A DNA stretch of 64,000 nucleotides, taken from an uncultured Nioella sp. GTDB lineage: Bacteria > Pseudomonadota > Alphaproteobacteria > Rhodobacterales > Rhodobacteraceae. The stretch is taken from the NCBI GenBank assembly GCA_947498125.1, contig CANMJH010000001.1, forward strand, positions 620,001 through 684,000, in the 5' to 3' direction. The notes below the pieces were generated by a model. That model worked only from the letters and a program-made list of their open reading frames with translations, did not search any database and was not told the DNA's origin. Shown piece after piece: positions 24,398 through 33,750 of this stretch; the stretch's first letter is position 1; every line of letters begins with the position of its first letter. Position numbers and translations under genes: made by a program.

Positions 24398-25339
24398 ATG
24401 ACCAACCCCGCGCGCCCCACCACAGAGAAATCGCCTGCCGCACCGCTTGCGCCAAAAACAAACGGGAGTGTTTCCGCGCCTAAAGACGCCCTCGAAATTA
24501 CGCCACTGAAGGAATTTGAGGCTGGCATTTATCCCTATGCGGAAAAACTTGGCCGCAAGGAATATGAAGCCGAGAAAGCCAAACTTCAGGCTGAGCTGTT
24601 GAAAGTTCAACTATGGGCGCAGGATACCGGGCAAAAATTTGTGCTGCTGTTCGAAGGGCGCGATGCAGCTGGCAAGGGCGGAACGATCAAGCGGTTTACC
24701 GAGCATCTAAACCCGAGATTTGCCCGCGTTGTGGCCTTGAACAAACCCACAGACGAAGAACGCGGTCAGTGGTTTTTCCAACGATATATCAACCATTTGC
24801 CGACCAAGGGCGAAATGGTTTTTTATGACCGGTCATGGTATAACCGTGCTGGGGTCGAGCGGGTGATGGGCTTTTGCGACCCTAATGAATATCTGGAATT
24901 CATGCGCCAAACACCTGAATTGGAGCGTATGCTGACGCGCTCGGGCATCCGTCTTTACAAGTTCTGGTTCTCTGTCACGCAAGAAGAACAGCAAAGTCGC
25001 TTTAAGTCTCGCGAATCCGATCCCCTGAAACAGTGGAAGCTTAGCCCCATTGATAAGGCTAGCCTTGATAAATGGGGCGATTACACTGAGGCGAAAGAGG
25101 CGATGTTTTTCTACACCAACACAGCCGATGCCCCTTGGACCATCGTAAAATCAAACGACAAAAAGCGCGCGCGTTTGAATGCGATGCGGTATTTCCTGTC
25201 GACACTGGATTATCCCGGAAAAGATCCCGAGATTGCTCAGGATGCCGATCCCCAGATTGTCGGCTCGGCAACCCAGGTTGTTCATCATGCTGACCACATA
25301 TTGGGTACGTCGCTGCACCCTGACCACCGTCGTAGGTAA
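24398..25339 (+). CDS. ppk2: Polyphosphate kinase 2, class I
   Basis: The 313-residue protein has the PPK2 kinase core: LLFEGRDAAGKGGTIKRFTE (Walker A, about residues 79-98), LNKPTDEERGQWFFQRY, GEMVFYDRSWYNRAGVERVM (Walker B region) and FWFSVTQEEQQSRFKSRESD. PPK2 enzymes use polyphosphate to phosphorylate nucleotides, mostly GDP or ADP. The single-domain length suggests class I (nucleoside diphosphate phosphorylation). The ATG at 24398 follows AAAGGA. It stands divergent from parE and ends in a shared bidirectional terminator. Confidence 0.9.
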   Translation: MTNPARPTTEKSPAAPLAPKTNGSVSAPKDALEITPLKEFEAGIYPYAEKLGRKEYEAEKAKLQAELLKVQLWAQDTGQKFVLLFEGRDAAGKGGTIKRFTEHLNPRFARVVALNKPTDEERGQWFFQRYINHLPTKGEMVFYDRSWYNRAGVERVMGFCDPNEYLEFMRQTPELERMLTRSGIRLYKFWFSVTQEEQQSRFKSRESDPLKQWKLSPIDKASLDKWGDYTEAKEAMFFYTNTADAPWTIVKSNDKKRARLNAMRYFLSTLDYPGKDPEIAQDADPQIVGSATQVVHHADHILGTSLHPDHRRR

Positions 25340-25353
25340 ACAATAGGCATAAA

Positions 25354-25385
25354 AAAACGGCGCCTCACCCATGAAGCGCCGTTTT
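25354..25385. terminator. Bidirectional terminator between ppk2 and the pilin-like gene
   Basis: AAAACGGCGC (25354-25363) pairs perfectly with GCGCCGTTTT (25376-25385), 12-nt loop. It has A7 on the left and T4 on the right, so it can stop both convergent transcripts. Confidence 0.9.
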
Positions 25386-25425
25386 CGCGTGGAGGGGCAC
25401 GCCCTCCAGGCAGAGCAACTTGTTG

Positions 25426-25872
25426 CTAGTAGGTTGCCACCATCCCAACGGATCCTGAATCGATAATGTTTCGCTGGACGGCAACCGATGCGATCGCCAC
25501 CAGTTCAGCAACCTCGGCGTCAGACAAAAGGTTGTCATTATAGTCGAGAATGCCCTGTTCAAGTGCATCCAGCAATTCAGCATTTGTCATTTCATTTGCG
25601 AGATCAAAGAAATCCTCGGCTTGTTCCTCGGTCGTGAGTCCCAAATCGTATAGCTCGTCAAAATGCGAGGAATCGAAGGTCACAAACGCATCACTGACCT
25701 GCTGTGTCCGCAGTTCAGCTTCCAGCGTTGAGGCAAGGTTATCCAGTCCACCTTCAACAACCGTCGTCGCAGCGATGGCCATGCCAGAAACAGCAGCGGT
25801 CAACACGACCCAATCCACCGTTATGGCGCCGCTTTCGCTCCGAAGAAATTGCATAAAATTGAAGATTTTCAT
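25426..25872 (-). CDS. Flp-type pilin-like protein with long acidic C-terminus
   Basis: The 148-residue protein begins MKIFNFMQFLRSESGAITVD; ESGAITVDWVVLTAAVSGMAI is a type IV (Flp/Tad) prepilin-like signal, with processing expected after the glycine. Ordinary Flp pilins are 50-70 residues; this one continues for about 110 residues that are strongly acidic (FDSSHFDELYDLGLTTEEQA, EDFFDLANEMTNAELLDALE). No cysteine is present. No tad or cpa genes lie in the window. It could be a minor pilin or pseudopilin. It is monocistronic, with a bidirectional terminator after it. Confidence 0.7.
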   Translation of the reverse strand: MKIFNFMQFLRSESGAITVDWVVLTAAVSGMAIAATTVVEGGLDNLASTLEAELRTQQVSDAFVTFDSSHFDELYDLGLTTEEQAEDFFDLANEMTNAELLDALEQGILDYNDNLLSDAEVAELVAIASVAVQRNIIDSGSVGMVATY

Positions 25873-26056
25873 AAGGGTGTACTTTGTTTACGTTTCAGCC
25901 TCTTTTTTCATCAAAAAATGTGGCCGAAGTTGGGCGGAAAGCTTAATGAACAGGTAACAGTTCGGTTCCATATCGGAAACGTGTTTTGAATTTTACTATA
26001 AATTTTAGTGGTTTGCTCGTTCTTGCAAACATCTAAAATGTGGCAGGAATGCGGCG

Positions 26057-27412
26057 ATGTCTAGCTTTGGTCATAATTTGAGGGCTGTTTTGGCCCTGGG
26101 GCTGCCATTGGCGGCCAGTCATCTTGCCCAACTTTCCATCAGTGTGACCGACACGTTGATGATCGGCTGGTATGGCGTGGACGAGCTTGCGGCGCTGTCG
26201 CTTGCCGGTCCTTGGTACTTCGTCATGTTTTTGATGGGTCAGGGTTTCGGAATTGCCGTTATGCCTTTGGTGGCCTCGGCCATCGCGACCGAAGATCACC
26301 GCCAGATCCGGCGCGTTACAAGAATGGGTCTATGGGTTTCAGTGATCGCGGGATTGGGAACAATGCCGCTATTGATCTTTAGCAAACCGATTTTGGTGGG
26401 GCTTGGTCAGGAAGAGCAAATCGCGCAGATGGCGCAGGATTACTTGCGTGTAGCTGGGTGGTCTTTGCCGCTTTTGCTGGTTGCCATGGTTCTGAAAAGT
26501 TATCTCTCTGCTCTTGAGCATGCGCAGATTGTTTTGTGGGCGACTATGGCTGGCTTCGGTCTGAATATTGCCCTGAACTATGCGTTTATCTTTGGCAATC
26601 TTGGTGCGCCAGAACTGGGCATACAGGGCGCCGCAATCGCGTCGCTTGGGACAACGGCGCTGACTTTGCTGGTGCTTTGTCTTTATGCGTTTTTTCATTC
26701 AACGTTGCGCCGCTATCAGATCTTCCTGCGCCTTTGGCGCCCCGATTGGGAGGCGTTTGGGCAGGTTCTGCGCCTTGGTTTGCCAATCAGCCTGACCGCA
26801 CTGGCCGAAAGTGGGCTGTTCACGGCAAGTGCGTTCATGATGGGTTGGTTAGGAGAGGACGCATTGGCGGCCCACGGAATTGCTCTGCAAATCGCCGCCA
26901 TGACCTTTATGATTCACATTGGCATCAGCTCGGCAGCGACTGTGTTGATTGGCCAAGCTTGGGGGCGCGGCGACGCAGAGGCGATGCGGCAAGCGGCCCG
27001 CGCGACGCTTGTTCTGTCCCTCAGTCTGGTTGCTTTGACAATTTTTGCGTTCCTCAGCATCCCGGATCTGCTGATCGGTGCCTTCTTAGATCCAGATGAT
27101 CCTGCGCGCGACCGTCTTATCGCAATTGGGCGCGGGCTTTTGGCAATGGCGGCGCTGTTCCAACTTGCAGACGCGATGCAGGTAGTGGCCCTTGGGTTTC
27201 TGCGCGGCGTGCAGGATACGCGTTTGCCGATGATCTTTGCCGTGATCAGTTATTGGGTCATTGGCGCGCCGGCCTGTTACTTGTTGGGTTTCACGTTTGG
27301 GCTCGGCGGCGTTGGAATTTGGCTGGGGATGGCCATCGGCCTCAGCTTTGCGGCCACGTCAATGATGATCCGATTTTGGACCGGACCCATTCGAAAAATG
27401 GGCCCGGCGTGA
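26057..27412 (+). CDS. MATE-family multidrug/Na+ efflux transporter
   Basis: The 451-residue integral membrane protein has the twelve-helix pattern of MATE (NorM-like) antiporters. Visible features include LAASHLAQLSISVTDTLMIG at the start, GWYGVDELAALSLAGP, and in the second half GLPISLTALAESGLFTASAF, the symmetrical start of the second six-helix bundle. GQAWGRGDAEAMRQAAR is the conserved cytoplasmic loop. It ends six bases from the stop codon of the convergent M20 peptidase gene. Confidence 0.9.
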   Translation: MSSFGHNLRAVLALGLPLAASHLAQLSISVTDTLMIGWYGVDELAALSLAGPWYFVMFLMGQGFGIAVMPLVASAIATEDHRQIRRVTRMGLWVSVIAGLGTMPLLIFSKPILVGLGQEEQIAQMAQDYLRVAGWSLPLLLVAMVLKSYLSALEHAQIVLWATMAGFGLNIALNYAFIFGNLGAPELGIQGAAIASLGTTALTLLVLCLYAFFHSTLRRYQIFLRLWRPDWEAFGQVLRLGLPISLTALAESGLFTASAFMMGWLGEDALAAHGIALQIAAMTFMIHIGISSAATVLIGQAWGRGDAEAMRQAARATLVLSLSLVALTIFAFLSIPDLLIGAFLDPDDPARDRLIAIGRGLLAMAALFQLADAMQVVALGFLRGVQDTRLPMIFAVISYWVIGAPACYLLGFTFGLGGVGIWLGMAIGLSFAATSMMIRFWTGPIRKMGPA

Positions 27413-27418
27413 CGCACA

Positions 27419-28798
27419 TTACGTCGTCAAAGCCGCCAAAATGCGGGCCCAAGACCGTGTGCCTTTGTGAAAGCTGGAAAGGTCGTATTTCTCATTGGGC
27501 GAGTGCAAGCCATCATCATCTTTGCCAAATCCCGCAAGGATGGAGTTCATTCCCAGAATCTCTTGGAAATACCCCGCAATCGGGATCGAGCCACCGCAGC
27601 CAACATATGCGGCCTCATTTGGCCATTCATCTGACAGTGCCTCTTTCACTTTTTCAAAAGCTGGGTGGCTTGTGTCCATGATCCCGGCAGCAGATGCTCC
27701 GTGATCTTCCCATTCCACCGAGCAGTCTTCAGGCAACTGCGCCTCTACCCATGCGCGGAAGGACGTGCGCAGCGCATGCGGGTCTTGCCCTTCGACAAGG
27801 CGGAAGCTGATTTTGGCGCTGGCTTTGCTGGGCAAGACAGTTTTGAACCCCGCACCGGTATAGCCGCCCCAAATGCCGTTCACCTCGGCGGTGGGGCGTG
27901 ACCAGATCATTTCAAGCCCGCTTCGTCCAACCTCGCCTGCGGGTTTAGAAAGGCCCACGGCCCCCAAAAAGGCTTCATCCGATGCACCAAGCGCGTCCCA
28001 GCTGGCTTTTTGGTCTGGCGCAAGTTCAGGGATGCCGTCGTAAAAGCCGGGCACCTGAACGCGGCCAGCCTCGTCATGCAAACCGCCAAGTATGCCGGAC
28101 AAGACCCGAATGGGATTGATCGCAATGCCGCCATACATCCCGGAATGCAGATCTGCAGAAGGCCCCGTAATGGTCAGCTCTTCACCCAAAAGCCCGCGCA
28201 GCTGCGTGACAATTGCGGGCGTCTCCTCGCCAAACAGCCCGGTGTCGCAGATCAGGGCGATATCGGCGGTCAGTTCATCGGCATTCTCCTTCATGAAAGG
28301 CACCAATGACGGAGAGCCTGATTCCTCTTCACCCTCAAAGAAAATGGTGATCTTGCCGGGCAGGGCGCCATGCACCGCTTTCCAAGCGCGGCAGGCCTCG
28401 ACAAAGGTCATAAGCTGACCCTTGTCATCGGATGTGCCGCGGCCTCGGATCACTTTCCCGTTGGGCGTATCTTCAAGTGCTGGCTCAAACGGCGGGCGGT
28501 CCCAAAGGTCGAGCGGATCCACCGGTTGCACATCATAATGCCCGTAAAACAGCAAATGCGGCCCACCTTTGCCATCATCGGTATGGGCCACCACCATTGG
28601 ATGACCCGGCGTGGGGCGCTTGCTGGCGTCAAACCCAATCGCGATCAGATCAGCCACCAACCAATCGGCGGCTGCGTCACAATCACCGGCATAATCGGGA
28701 TCTGTGGAAATAGATGGGATGCGCAAAAGCTGCATCAGGCGGTCCAGTGCAGGGTCAAGATCAGCATCGATTTGGGACAGAACAGCGTCGAGTGACAT
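27419..28798 (-). CDS. M20-family metallopeptidase (dipeptidase)
   Basis: The 459-residue protein belongs to the M20 zinc peptidases. It has HLLFYGHYDVQPVDPLDLWD (first metal His), RGTSDDKGQLMTFVEACRAW (bridging Asp), FFEGEEESGSPSLVPFM (catalytic and metal Glu) and the late CGGSIPIAGYFQEILG and GLHSPNEKYDL. It belongs to the dipeptidase group resembling CNDP/DUG1. I use the ATG at 28798, with AAGGA at eight to nine bases; a longer frame upstream lacks support. It is convergent with the MATE gene and divergent from the gene at 28938. Confidence 0.9.
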   Translation of the reverse strand: MSLDAVLSQIDADLDPALDRLMQLLRIPSISTDPDYAGDCDAAADWLVADLIAIGFDASKRPTPGHPMVVAHTDDGKGGPHLLFYGHYDVQPVDPLDLWDRPPFEPALEDTPNGKVIRGRGTSDDKGQLMTFVEACRAWKAVHGALPGKITIFFEGEEESGSPSLVPFMKENADELTADIALICDTGLFGEETPAIVTQLRGLLGEELTITGPSADLHSGMYGGIAINPIRVLSGILGGLHDEAGRVQVPGFYDGIPELAPDQKASWDALGASDEAFLGAVGLSKPAGEVGRSGLEMIWSRPTAEVNGIWGGYTGAGFKTVLPSKASAKISFRLVEGQDPHALRTSFRAWVEAQLPEDCSVEWEDHGASAAGIMDTSHPAFEKVKEALSDEWPNEAAYVGCGGSIPIAGYFQEILGMNSILAGFGKDDDGLHSPNEKYDLSSFHKGTRSWARILAALTT

Positions 28799-28937
28799 TA
28801 GGTCATCCTTGATGGGGGTGTTTTGAGCGACCCTATCAGGGCTATCATTGCTGTCCAGATATTGCCGACGCATGTCTCGCGCTATAAATTGCATTAGGTA
28901 TTGTTTGTCTTGCCTTTCCGATTTCAGGGGGAAATTT

Positions 28938-29510
28938 ATGTTTTTATCGTGGAAAACTGCGCTGGCTGGCGCGCTGGCCGTTTGTGTGACGGCGCCCGTT
29001 TTGGCGCAAGATTTGCCAAATCTACGCGATGCCCGCCGTCTGGTCTTTGCTGAGCGTGGAGAGGTCGAAGGTGAAGTGATTCCGCATGAAAGCCTGAGCG
29101 AGGGCGAAATTGCCATTCTTAACCAGATTGTCGCGACGCAGCGCTACTATGCGGCCGTTGCGATTGCACCGGGGCAGGGGCTTGCCTCTGAGGCGACGAT
29201 GGCAGCCGCCAATTACCACGATGAAGAAAATGCCCGCAGGGTTGCTCTGGACGGGTGCAATTCTGCGCGAACCGGCGGCGATGAATGCGTGGTGGTTCTG
29301 GTGATCCGCCCCGAAGGTTGGGAGCCGGGGCGCGATCTGCAATTGAACACTGACGCCACCGCAGCCTTGCGCGGCGATTTCCGGCGCATGGGGCGCCCGC
29401 GCGTTATGGCCATCTCTGATCTGACCGGCCTTTGGGGGATCGGCGAGACCGAAGATGTGGCCATTGCGGCCTGCGCGCAGGACGATTGTCGCGCAGTTGT
29501 GATCGATTGA
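28938..29510 (+). CDS. Exported hypothetical protein upstream of hemA
   Basis: A 190-residue protein with a clear signal peptide (MFLSWKTALAGALAVCVTAP, cleavage near VLA-Q). The mature part contains SLSEGEIAILNQIVATQRYY, ENARRVALDGCNSAR, DECVVVLVIRPEGWEPG and a second cysteine pair region (AACAQDDCRAVVID), reminiscent of DUF4189-type proteins. Relatives in Rhodobacteraceae are often found just before hemA and are sometimes mislabelled as 5-aminolevulinate synthase for that reason. GGGGGAA precedes the ATG. It is probably periplasmic; function is unknown. Confidence 0.72.
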   Translation: MFLSWKTALAGALAVCVTAPVLAQDLPNLRDARRLVFAERGEVEGEVIPHESLSEGEIAILNQIVATQRYYAAVAIAPGQGLASEATMAAANYHDEENARRVALDGCNSARTGGDECVVVLVIRPEGWEPGRDLQLNTDATAALRGDFRRMGRPRVMAISDLTGLWGIGETEDVAIAACAQDDCRAVVID

Positions 29511-29547
29511 CGGTTTGCGTTCGCCAATCGGCTACAAGACAAATAGA

Positions 29548-29561
29548 TTGATCCATGTCAA
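29548..29561. promoter_or_regulatory. FNR/FnrL-type box upstream of hemA
   Basis: TTGAT-CCAT-GTCAA matches the FNR consensus TTGAY-N4-RTCAA at every defined position. It lies 160 bases before the hemA start. In Rhodobacter sphaeroides hemA is known to be oxygen-regulated through FnrL. Confidence 0.75.
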
Positions 29562-29720
29562 AGCTTAAAGAGCGTCAATTTGTAACTTGCGGGAACCGGG
29601 GCATTGGCCCTAGTTGTCCACTAGCCTTAGGAAACACAGGAAACGCACCCTCCTGAGGCATAAGAATAACCAGCGTCTTTTGGGCCTGCTGCGAACCAGC
29701 CCGCTAGAAGGAGACAGCCA

Positions 29721-30944
29721 GTGACCTACGATGTCGCGCTTGATGCCGCTTTGAACCGCCTTCACGAAGAAGGGCGTTACCGCACCTTCATCGAGATTGA
29801 GCGCAAACGTGGCCATTTTCCTCATGCGGTTTGGACGCGCCCGGACGGGACCGAGCAGGACATCACTGTTTGGTGCGGGAATGACTATCTTGGCATGGGT
29901 CAAAACCCTGTTGTTCTGAACGCGATGCGCGAAGCGATTGACGCGACCGGCGCAGGATCGGGCGGAACTCGCAATATTTCTGGAACCACGATCTATCACC
30001 GTGAGCTGGAAGCCGAGATTGCCGACCTTCATCAAAAAGAAGCGGCGCTTCTGTTCACCTCGGCTTATATTGCGAATGACGCGACATTAAGCACTCTGCC
30101 TAAATTGTTCCCAGGGCTGATTATTTATTCAGATGCGCTCAATCATGCATCCATGATCGAAGGTGTGCGCCGCAATGGCGGTGCCAAACGCATCTTCCGC
30201 CACAATGACGTTGCGCATCTGCGCGAGCTTTTGGAAGCAGATGATCCAGAAACACCTAAGGTCATTGCCTTCGAATCCATCTACTCGATGGATGGCGACC
30301 TAGGGCCGATCAAAGAGATTTGTGATCTGGCTGATGAGTTTGGCGCGCTGACCTATCTTGATGAGGTTCACGCGGTAGGCATGTATGGCGCACGCGGCGC
30401 AGGCATTGCCGAGCGTGACGGACTTATGGACCGGCTCGACATTATCAACGGCACCCTTGGCAAAGCCTTTGGCGTGCAGGGCGGCTATATCGCTGCCAGC
30501 GCAAAAATGGTAGACGCCGTAAGGTCTTATGCGCCGGGCTTTATCTTTACGACGTCGATTTCCCCGGTGATTGCCGCGGGCGCGACCGCGTCGATCCGCT
30601 ACCTTAAAGAGCATTCAGAACTGCGCGATCTGCAACAGGAACGCGCAAAGGTTCTGAAGATGCGTTTGAAAGCGCTTGGCCTGCCGATCATCGATCATGG
30701 CACCCATATTGTGCCGGTGATGGTGGGGGATCCCGTCCATACAAAAAGCATATCGGACATGCTTCTTTCAGACTATGGTCTCTATGTTCAGCCGATCAAT
30801 TTCCCAACTGTTCCGCGTGGAACCGAGCGTCTGCGGTTTACCCCGTCGCCGGTCCACAGCCCGGACATGCTTGATGGATTGGTGCGCGCTATGGACGGTC
30901 TTTGGAACCACTGTGCGCTGAATCGTGCCGATATGAGCGCTTGA
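29721..30944 (+). CDS. hemA: 5-aminolevulinate synthase
   Basis: HemA condenses glycine and succinyl-CoA to 5-aminolevulinate, the first step of tetrapyrrole synthesis in alphaproteobacteria. The 407-residue PLP enzyme shows [35 protein letters not shown], the [13 protein letters not shown] segment and the PLP-lysine K248 in [14 protein letters not shown], the same position as in Rhodobacter HemA. The ATG follows AGAAGGAGACAGCC, a strong ribosome site. An FNR-type box stands 160 bases upstream. Confidence 0.97.
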   Translation: MTYDVALDAALNRLHEEGRYRTFIEIERKRGHFPHAVWTRPDGTEQDITVWCGNDYLGMGQNPVVLNAMREAIDATGAGSGGTRNISGTTIYHRELEAEIADLHQKEAALLFTSAYIANDATLSTLPKLFPGLIIYSDALNHASMIEGVRRNGGAKRIFRHNDVAHLRELLEADDPETPKVIAFESIYSMDGDLGPIKEICDLADEFGALTYLDEVHAVGMYGARGAGIAERDGLMDRLDIINGTLGKAFGVQGGYIAASAKMVDAVRSYAPGFIFTTSISPVIAAGATASIRYLKEHSELRDLQQERAKVLKMRLKALGLPIIDHGTHIVPVMVGDPVHTKSISDMLLSDYGLYVQPINFPTVPRGTERLRFTPSPVHSPDMLDGLVRAMDGLWNHCALNRADMSA

Positions 30945-31105
30945 CGCGTTAACCCCCCGTGCAAAACCACTGCATCTTGTGGTAGTGAACCTTTAAGGCC
31001 GGTGATGATGGGGAATCACTGCCGGTATCTATTGGGGATGATCTCGGTCAACAGATCGTAAAACCGTCAAAAATTGACCGAATTGGCGCGGGATTGCAGG
31101 GCCGC

Positions 31106-32332
31106 ATGGGCATGAATAGGGATGACGCGCCAAAGCGCAGCTTGCCATTCGACGAGAATGATATTCTCGACGTGCCCCTTGGTGATCTCTTGCGCGGTGA
31201 ACGCGCGACCCTTGGAAAATCTCTCTTGGATGTCGAGCGCGAGCTGAAGATCAAAGCAGCCCATATTGCAGCCATCGAAAATGCCGACCTTTCCGTCTTT
31301 GCGACCAAAGGCTTTGTGGCGGGCTATGTTCGCTCTTACGCCCGTTATCTTGGCATGGATGCGGAATGGGCCTATCGACGCTTCGCAAATGAGGCGGGGT
31401 TCTTCGGGGTTCACGGTCAATCCGCCGATCAGGCCAAACGCGCCAAGCGGGTCTTTGGAGATGCCCCTAAGAACGTAAATCCAAATGACGTTATGTCCTC
31501 GGCGCGGGTTAAGTTCGCACCAGAAAAGGAAAGCTGGTTTTCTCGTCTTGATCCCGGCGCGCTTGGATCTGCAACAGTGCTATTGGCATTGATTGCGGCA
31601 ATTGGTTACGGCGGCTGGTCGGTTCTGACCGAAATTCAACGGGTGCAATTCGTACCCATTGAAGAGGCCCCGCAGACCGTTGCCAGCCTTGATCCTTTGG
31701 CCGATGCCACCAGCAATATGCAGATGGCGGATCTGCCAGATGCGACAACGCCGCGAGTTCCCGGCATTGATCCAATTGACCCGCTTTATCGCCCAACTGC
31801 CCTAGATGTTCCGGTTCTGACCCCGCGTGACAGTGCTATTGCGACGTTGGACCCCAACAGTGTTGGCCAATTTGCAGCGCCGCCGAGCCTTATCCGGCCA
31901 GAGCCTGCTGCGCCCTCTGTTGGATTTGAACTGGCAGGTGCCGCGCCAGCGGCGGTTCAAGTGACCGAAGGCCGTGTCTCGCAAGATCTTGTTCTGTTTG
32001 CGGTTTGCCCGGCTTGGGTCCGCGTCACGGCGGCATCGGGTTCTGTTCTATATGAAGGTATCCTCAATTCCGGGGATACCTATACTGTGCCGGAAAGCGC
32101 CAATGCGCCGACCTTGCGTTCGGGCAATGCGGGCGCTGTCTATTTTAGTGTAAATGGCGAAACGCTTGGCCCTGCTGGCCCGGGCGCAACCATTGCGCGC
32201 GATGTTGAGCTAAGCGTTGCCTCGCTTAGCGAATCTTACGATGCGGCCACACCAAATGACGATGTGCAGCAATTTGCCCGCGTCATACTGGACCCAGAGG
32301 GCGATAATTCCTTCAACTTCCGTTGCCCTTGA
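31106..32332 (+). CDS. RodZ-like helix-turn-helix membrane protein
   Basis: The 408-residue protein has an N-terminal HTH_25 domain (LGDLLRGERATLGKSLLDVE, LKIKAAHIAAIENAD, GFVAGYVRSYARYLGMD), a single membrane segment near residue 162 (ALGSATVLLALIAAIGYGGW), a long proline- and alanine-rich periplasmic stretch, and a C-terminal DUF4115-like domain (DLVLFAVCPAWVRVTAASGS). This is the RodZ/YfgA plan, which anchors MreB and shapes the cell. It directly precedes ispG, as rodZ does in many proteobacteria. I prefer the ATG at 31106; a TTG four codons earlier is also open. Confidence 0.85.
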   Translation: MGMNRDDAPKRSLPFDENDILDVPLGDLLRGERATLGKSLLDVERELKIKAAHIAAIENADLSVFATKGFVAGYVRSYARYLGMDAEWAYRRFANEAGFFGVHGQSADQAKRAKRVFGDAPKNVNPNDVMSSARVKFAPEKESWFSRLDPGALGSATVLLALIAAIGYGGWSVLTEIQRVQFVPIEEAPQTVASLDPLADATSNMQMADLPDATTPRVPGIDPIDPLYRPTALDVPVLTPRDSAIATLDPNSVGQFAAPPSLIRPEPAAPSVGFELAGAAPAAVQVTEGRVSQDLVLFAVCPAWVRVTAASGSVLYEGILNSGDTYTVPESANAPTLRSGNAGAVYFSVNGETLGPAGPGATIARDVELSVASLSESYDAATPNDDVQQFARVILDPEGDNSFNFRCP

Positions 32333-32391
32333 GGGGGCAAAGCCTTATTTCCAGTTTAGCAAATCGTCTTAACGGGTAAGGGGCCTGACCC

Positions 32392-33513
32392 ATGTCGCAT
32401 AATCCGATCCGTCCTTGGCGGAATATCGACCGTCGTCACAGCCGCCAGATTCATGTCGGATCTGTGCCAGTTGGGGGCGACGCGCCGATCAGCGTCCAGA
32501 CCATGACCAACACGCTGACGACAGATATCGCAGGAACAATCGCGCAGGTTCAGGCCTGCGCCGACGCCGGGGCCGATATTGTGCGCATTTCTGTGCCAGA
32601 TGAAGCCTCTTCCAAAGCGTTGAAAGAGATTGTCGCCGAAAGCCCTGTGCCCATCGTTGCTGACATCCATTTCCACTATAAACGCGGTATTGAAGCAGCC
32701 GAGGCGGGCGCGGCCTGTCTGCGGATCAATCCCGGTAATATCGGCGATGCGTCTCGTGTGGCGGAGGTAGTTTCTGCAGCGCGCGACCACGGATGTTCGA
32801 TCCGAATTGGCGTAAATGCGGGGTCACTGGAGAAGCATCTCCTTGAAAAATATGGGGAACCTTGCCCAGATGCGATGATTGAAAGCGGGCTGGATCACAT
32901 CCGAATTCTGCAAGATCACGATTTCCACGAGTTTAAAATCAGCGTGAAAGCATCGGATGTCTTTATGGCCGCTGCGGCCTATCAGGGGTTGGCCGAGGCG
33001 ACCGATGCCCCGATCCATCTTGGCATTACCGAAGCAGGCGGTTTGACGACCGGCACCGTGAAATCCGCGATAGGTCTGGGCAATCTTCTTTGGATGGGCA
33101 TTGGCGATACGCTGCGTGTCTCGCTGTCCGCCGATCCGGTGGAAGAGGTGAAAGTTGGCTATGAGATCCTGAAGGCACTTGGATTGCGTCATCGGGGCGT
33201 CAATATCATCTCGTGTCCGTCTTGTGCCCGCCAAGGGTTCGACGTGATTAAGACCGTTGAGATTCTAGAAGAACGGTTGGCCCATATCAAAACCCCAATG
33301 AGCCTGTCGGTTATCGGTTGTGTCGTGAATGGACCGGGCGAAGCTTTGTTAACGGATGTCGGTTTTACAGGCGGTGGGGCTGGATCTGGCATGGTCTATC
33401 TCGACGGCAAGCAGGCCCATAAGTTGGCCAATGACGGCATGGTTGATCATATTGTCGAAGAAGTTGAGCGCAAGGCATCAGAGATTGAAGCCGCGCGCGA
33501 AGCTGCCGAGTAA
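32392..33513 (+). CDS. ispG: Flavodoxin-dependent HMBPP synthase
   Basis: IspG (GcpE) makes (E)-4-hydroxy-3-methylbut-2-enyl diphosphate in the MEP isoprenoid pathway using a [4Fe-4S] cluster. The 373-residue protein begins with [20 protein letters not shown] and [19 protein letters not shown]. It ends with the cluster region [17 protein letters not shown] and [19 protein letters not shown], with the CxxC and single cysteine ligands. It lies 59 bases after the RodZ-like gene and may be co-transcribed. Confidence 0.96.
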   Translation: MSHNPIRPWRNIDRRHSRQIHVGSVPVGGDAPISVQTMTNTLTTDIAGTIAQVQACADAGADIVRISVPDEASSKALKEIVAESPVPIVADIHFHYKRGIEAAEAGAACLRINPGNIGDASRVAEVVSAARDHGCSIRIGVNAGSLEKHLLEKYGEPCPDAMIESGLDHIRILQDHDFHEFKISVKASDVFMAAAAYQGLAEATDAPIHLGITEAGGLTTGTVKSAIGLGNLLWMGIGDTLRVSLSADPVEEVKVGYEILKALGLRHRGVNIISCPSCARQGFDVIKTVEILEERLAHIKTPMSLSVIGCVVNGPGEALLTDVGFTGGGAGSGMVYLDGKQAHKLANDGMVDHIVEEVERKASEIEAAREAAE

Positions 33514-33540
33514 CTGCTTATAAAATAAGAATAAAGGTTT

Positions 33541-33575
33541 GCCCCTGCCATTATATGGGTGCACATGGCAGGGGC
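33541..33575 (+). terminator. Hairpin after ispG
   Basis: GCCCCTGCCA (33541-33550) pairs perfectly with TGGCAGGGGC (33566-33575) around a 15-nt loop, 28 bases past the ispG stop. No T tract follows. The rest of the gap to 33750 probably holds the promoter of the next gene. Confidence 0.55.
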
Positions 33576-33750
33576 TATGTAAGAAGGACTCAGGTAGCAG
33601 GCCGAGCCTTCCTAGCCACCAAAACTTACCCGGCCAACAGTTTATAAATGGTTAATGAAACCTAAACTGCGTTAATCCTTTTTGATCTGATTGCGTCGTG
33701 ACAGGCCCGGCACTAGGGTGATCCCAAAGCCGATGCAGGAGGCGCGCCGA

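Noticed and set aside
28799-29116. N-terminal extension of the M20 peptidase to 565 residues
   Set aside because: The extension overlaps the divergent promoter region and the start of the exported protein; the M20 domain begins at the ATG at 28798 with a ribosome site.
28938-29510. A second 5-aminolevulinate synthase
   Set aside because: The protein is exported and has no PLP motif; such labels arise from its position before hemA.
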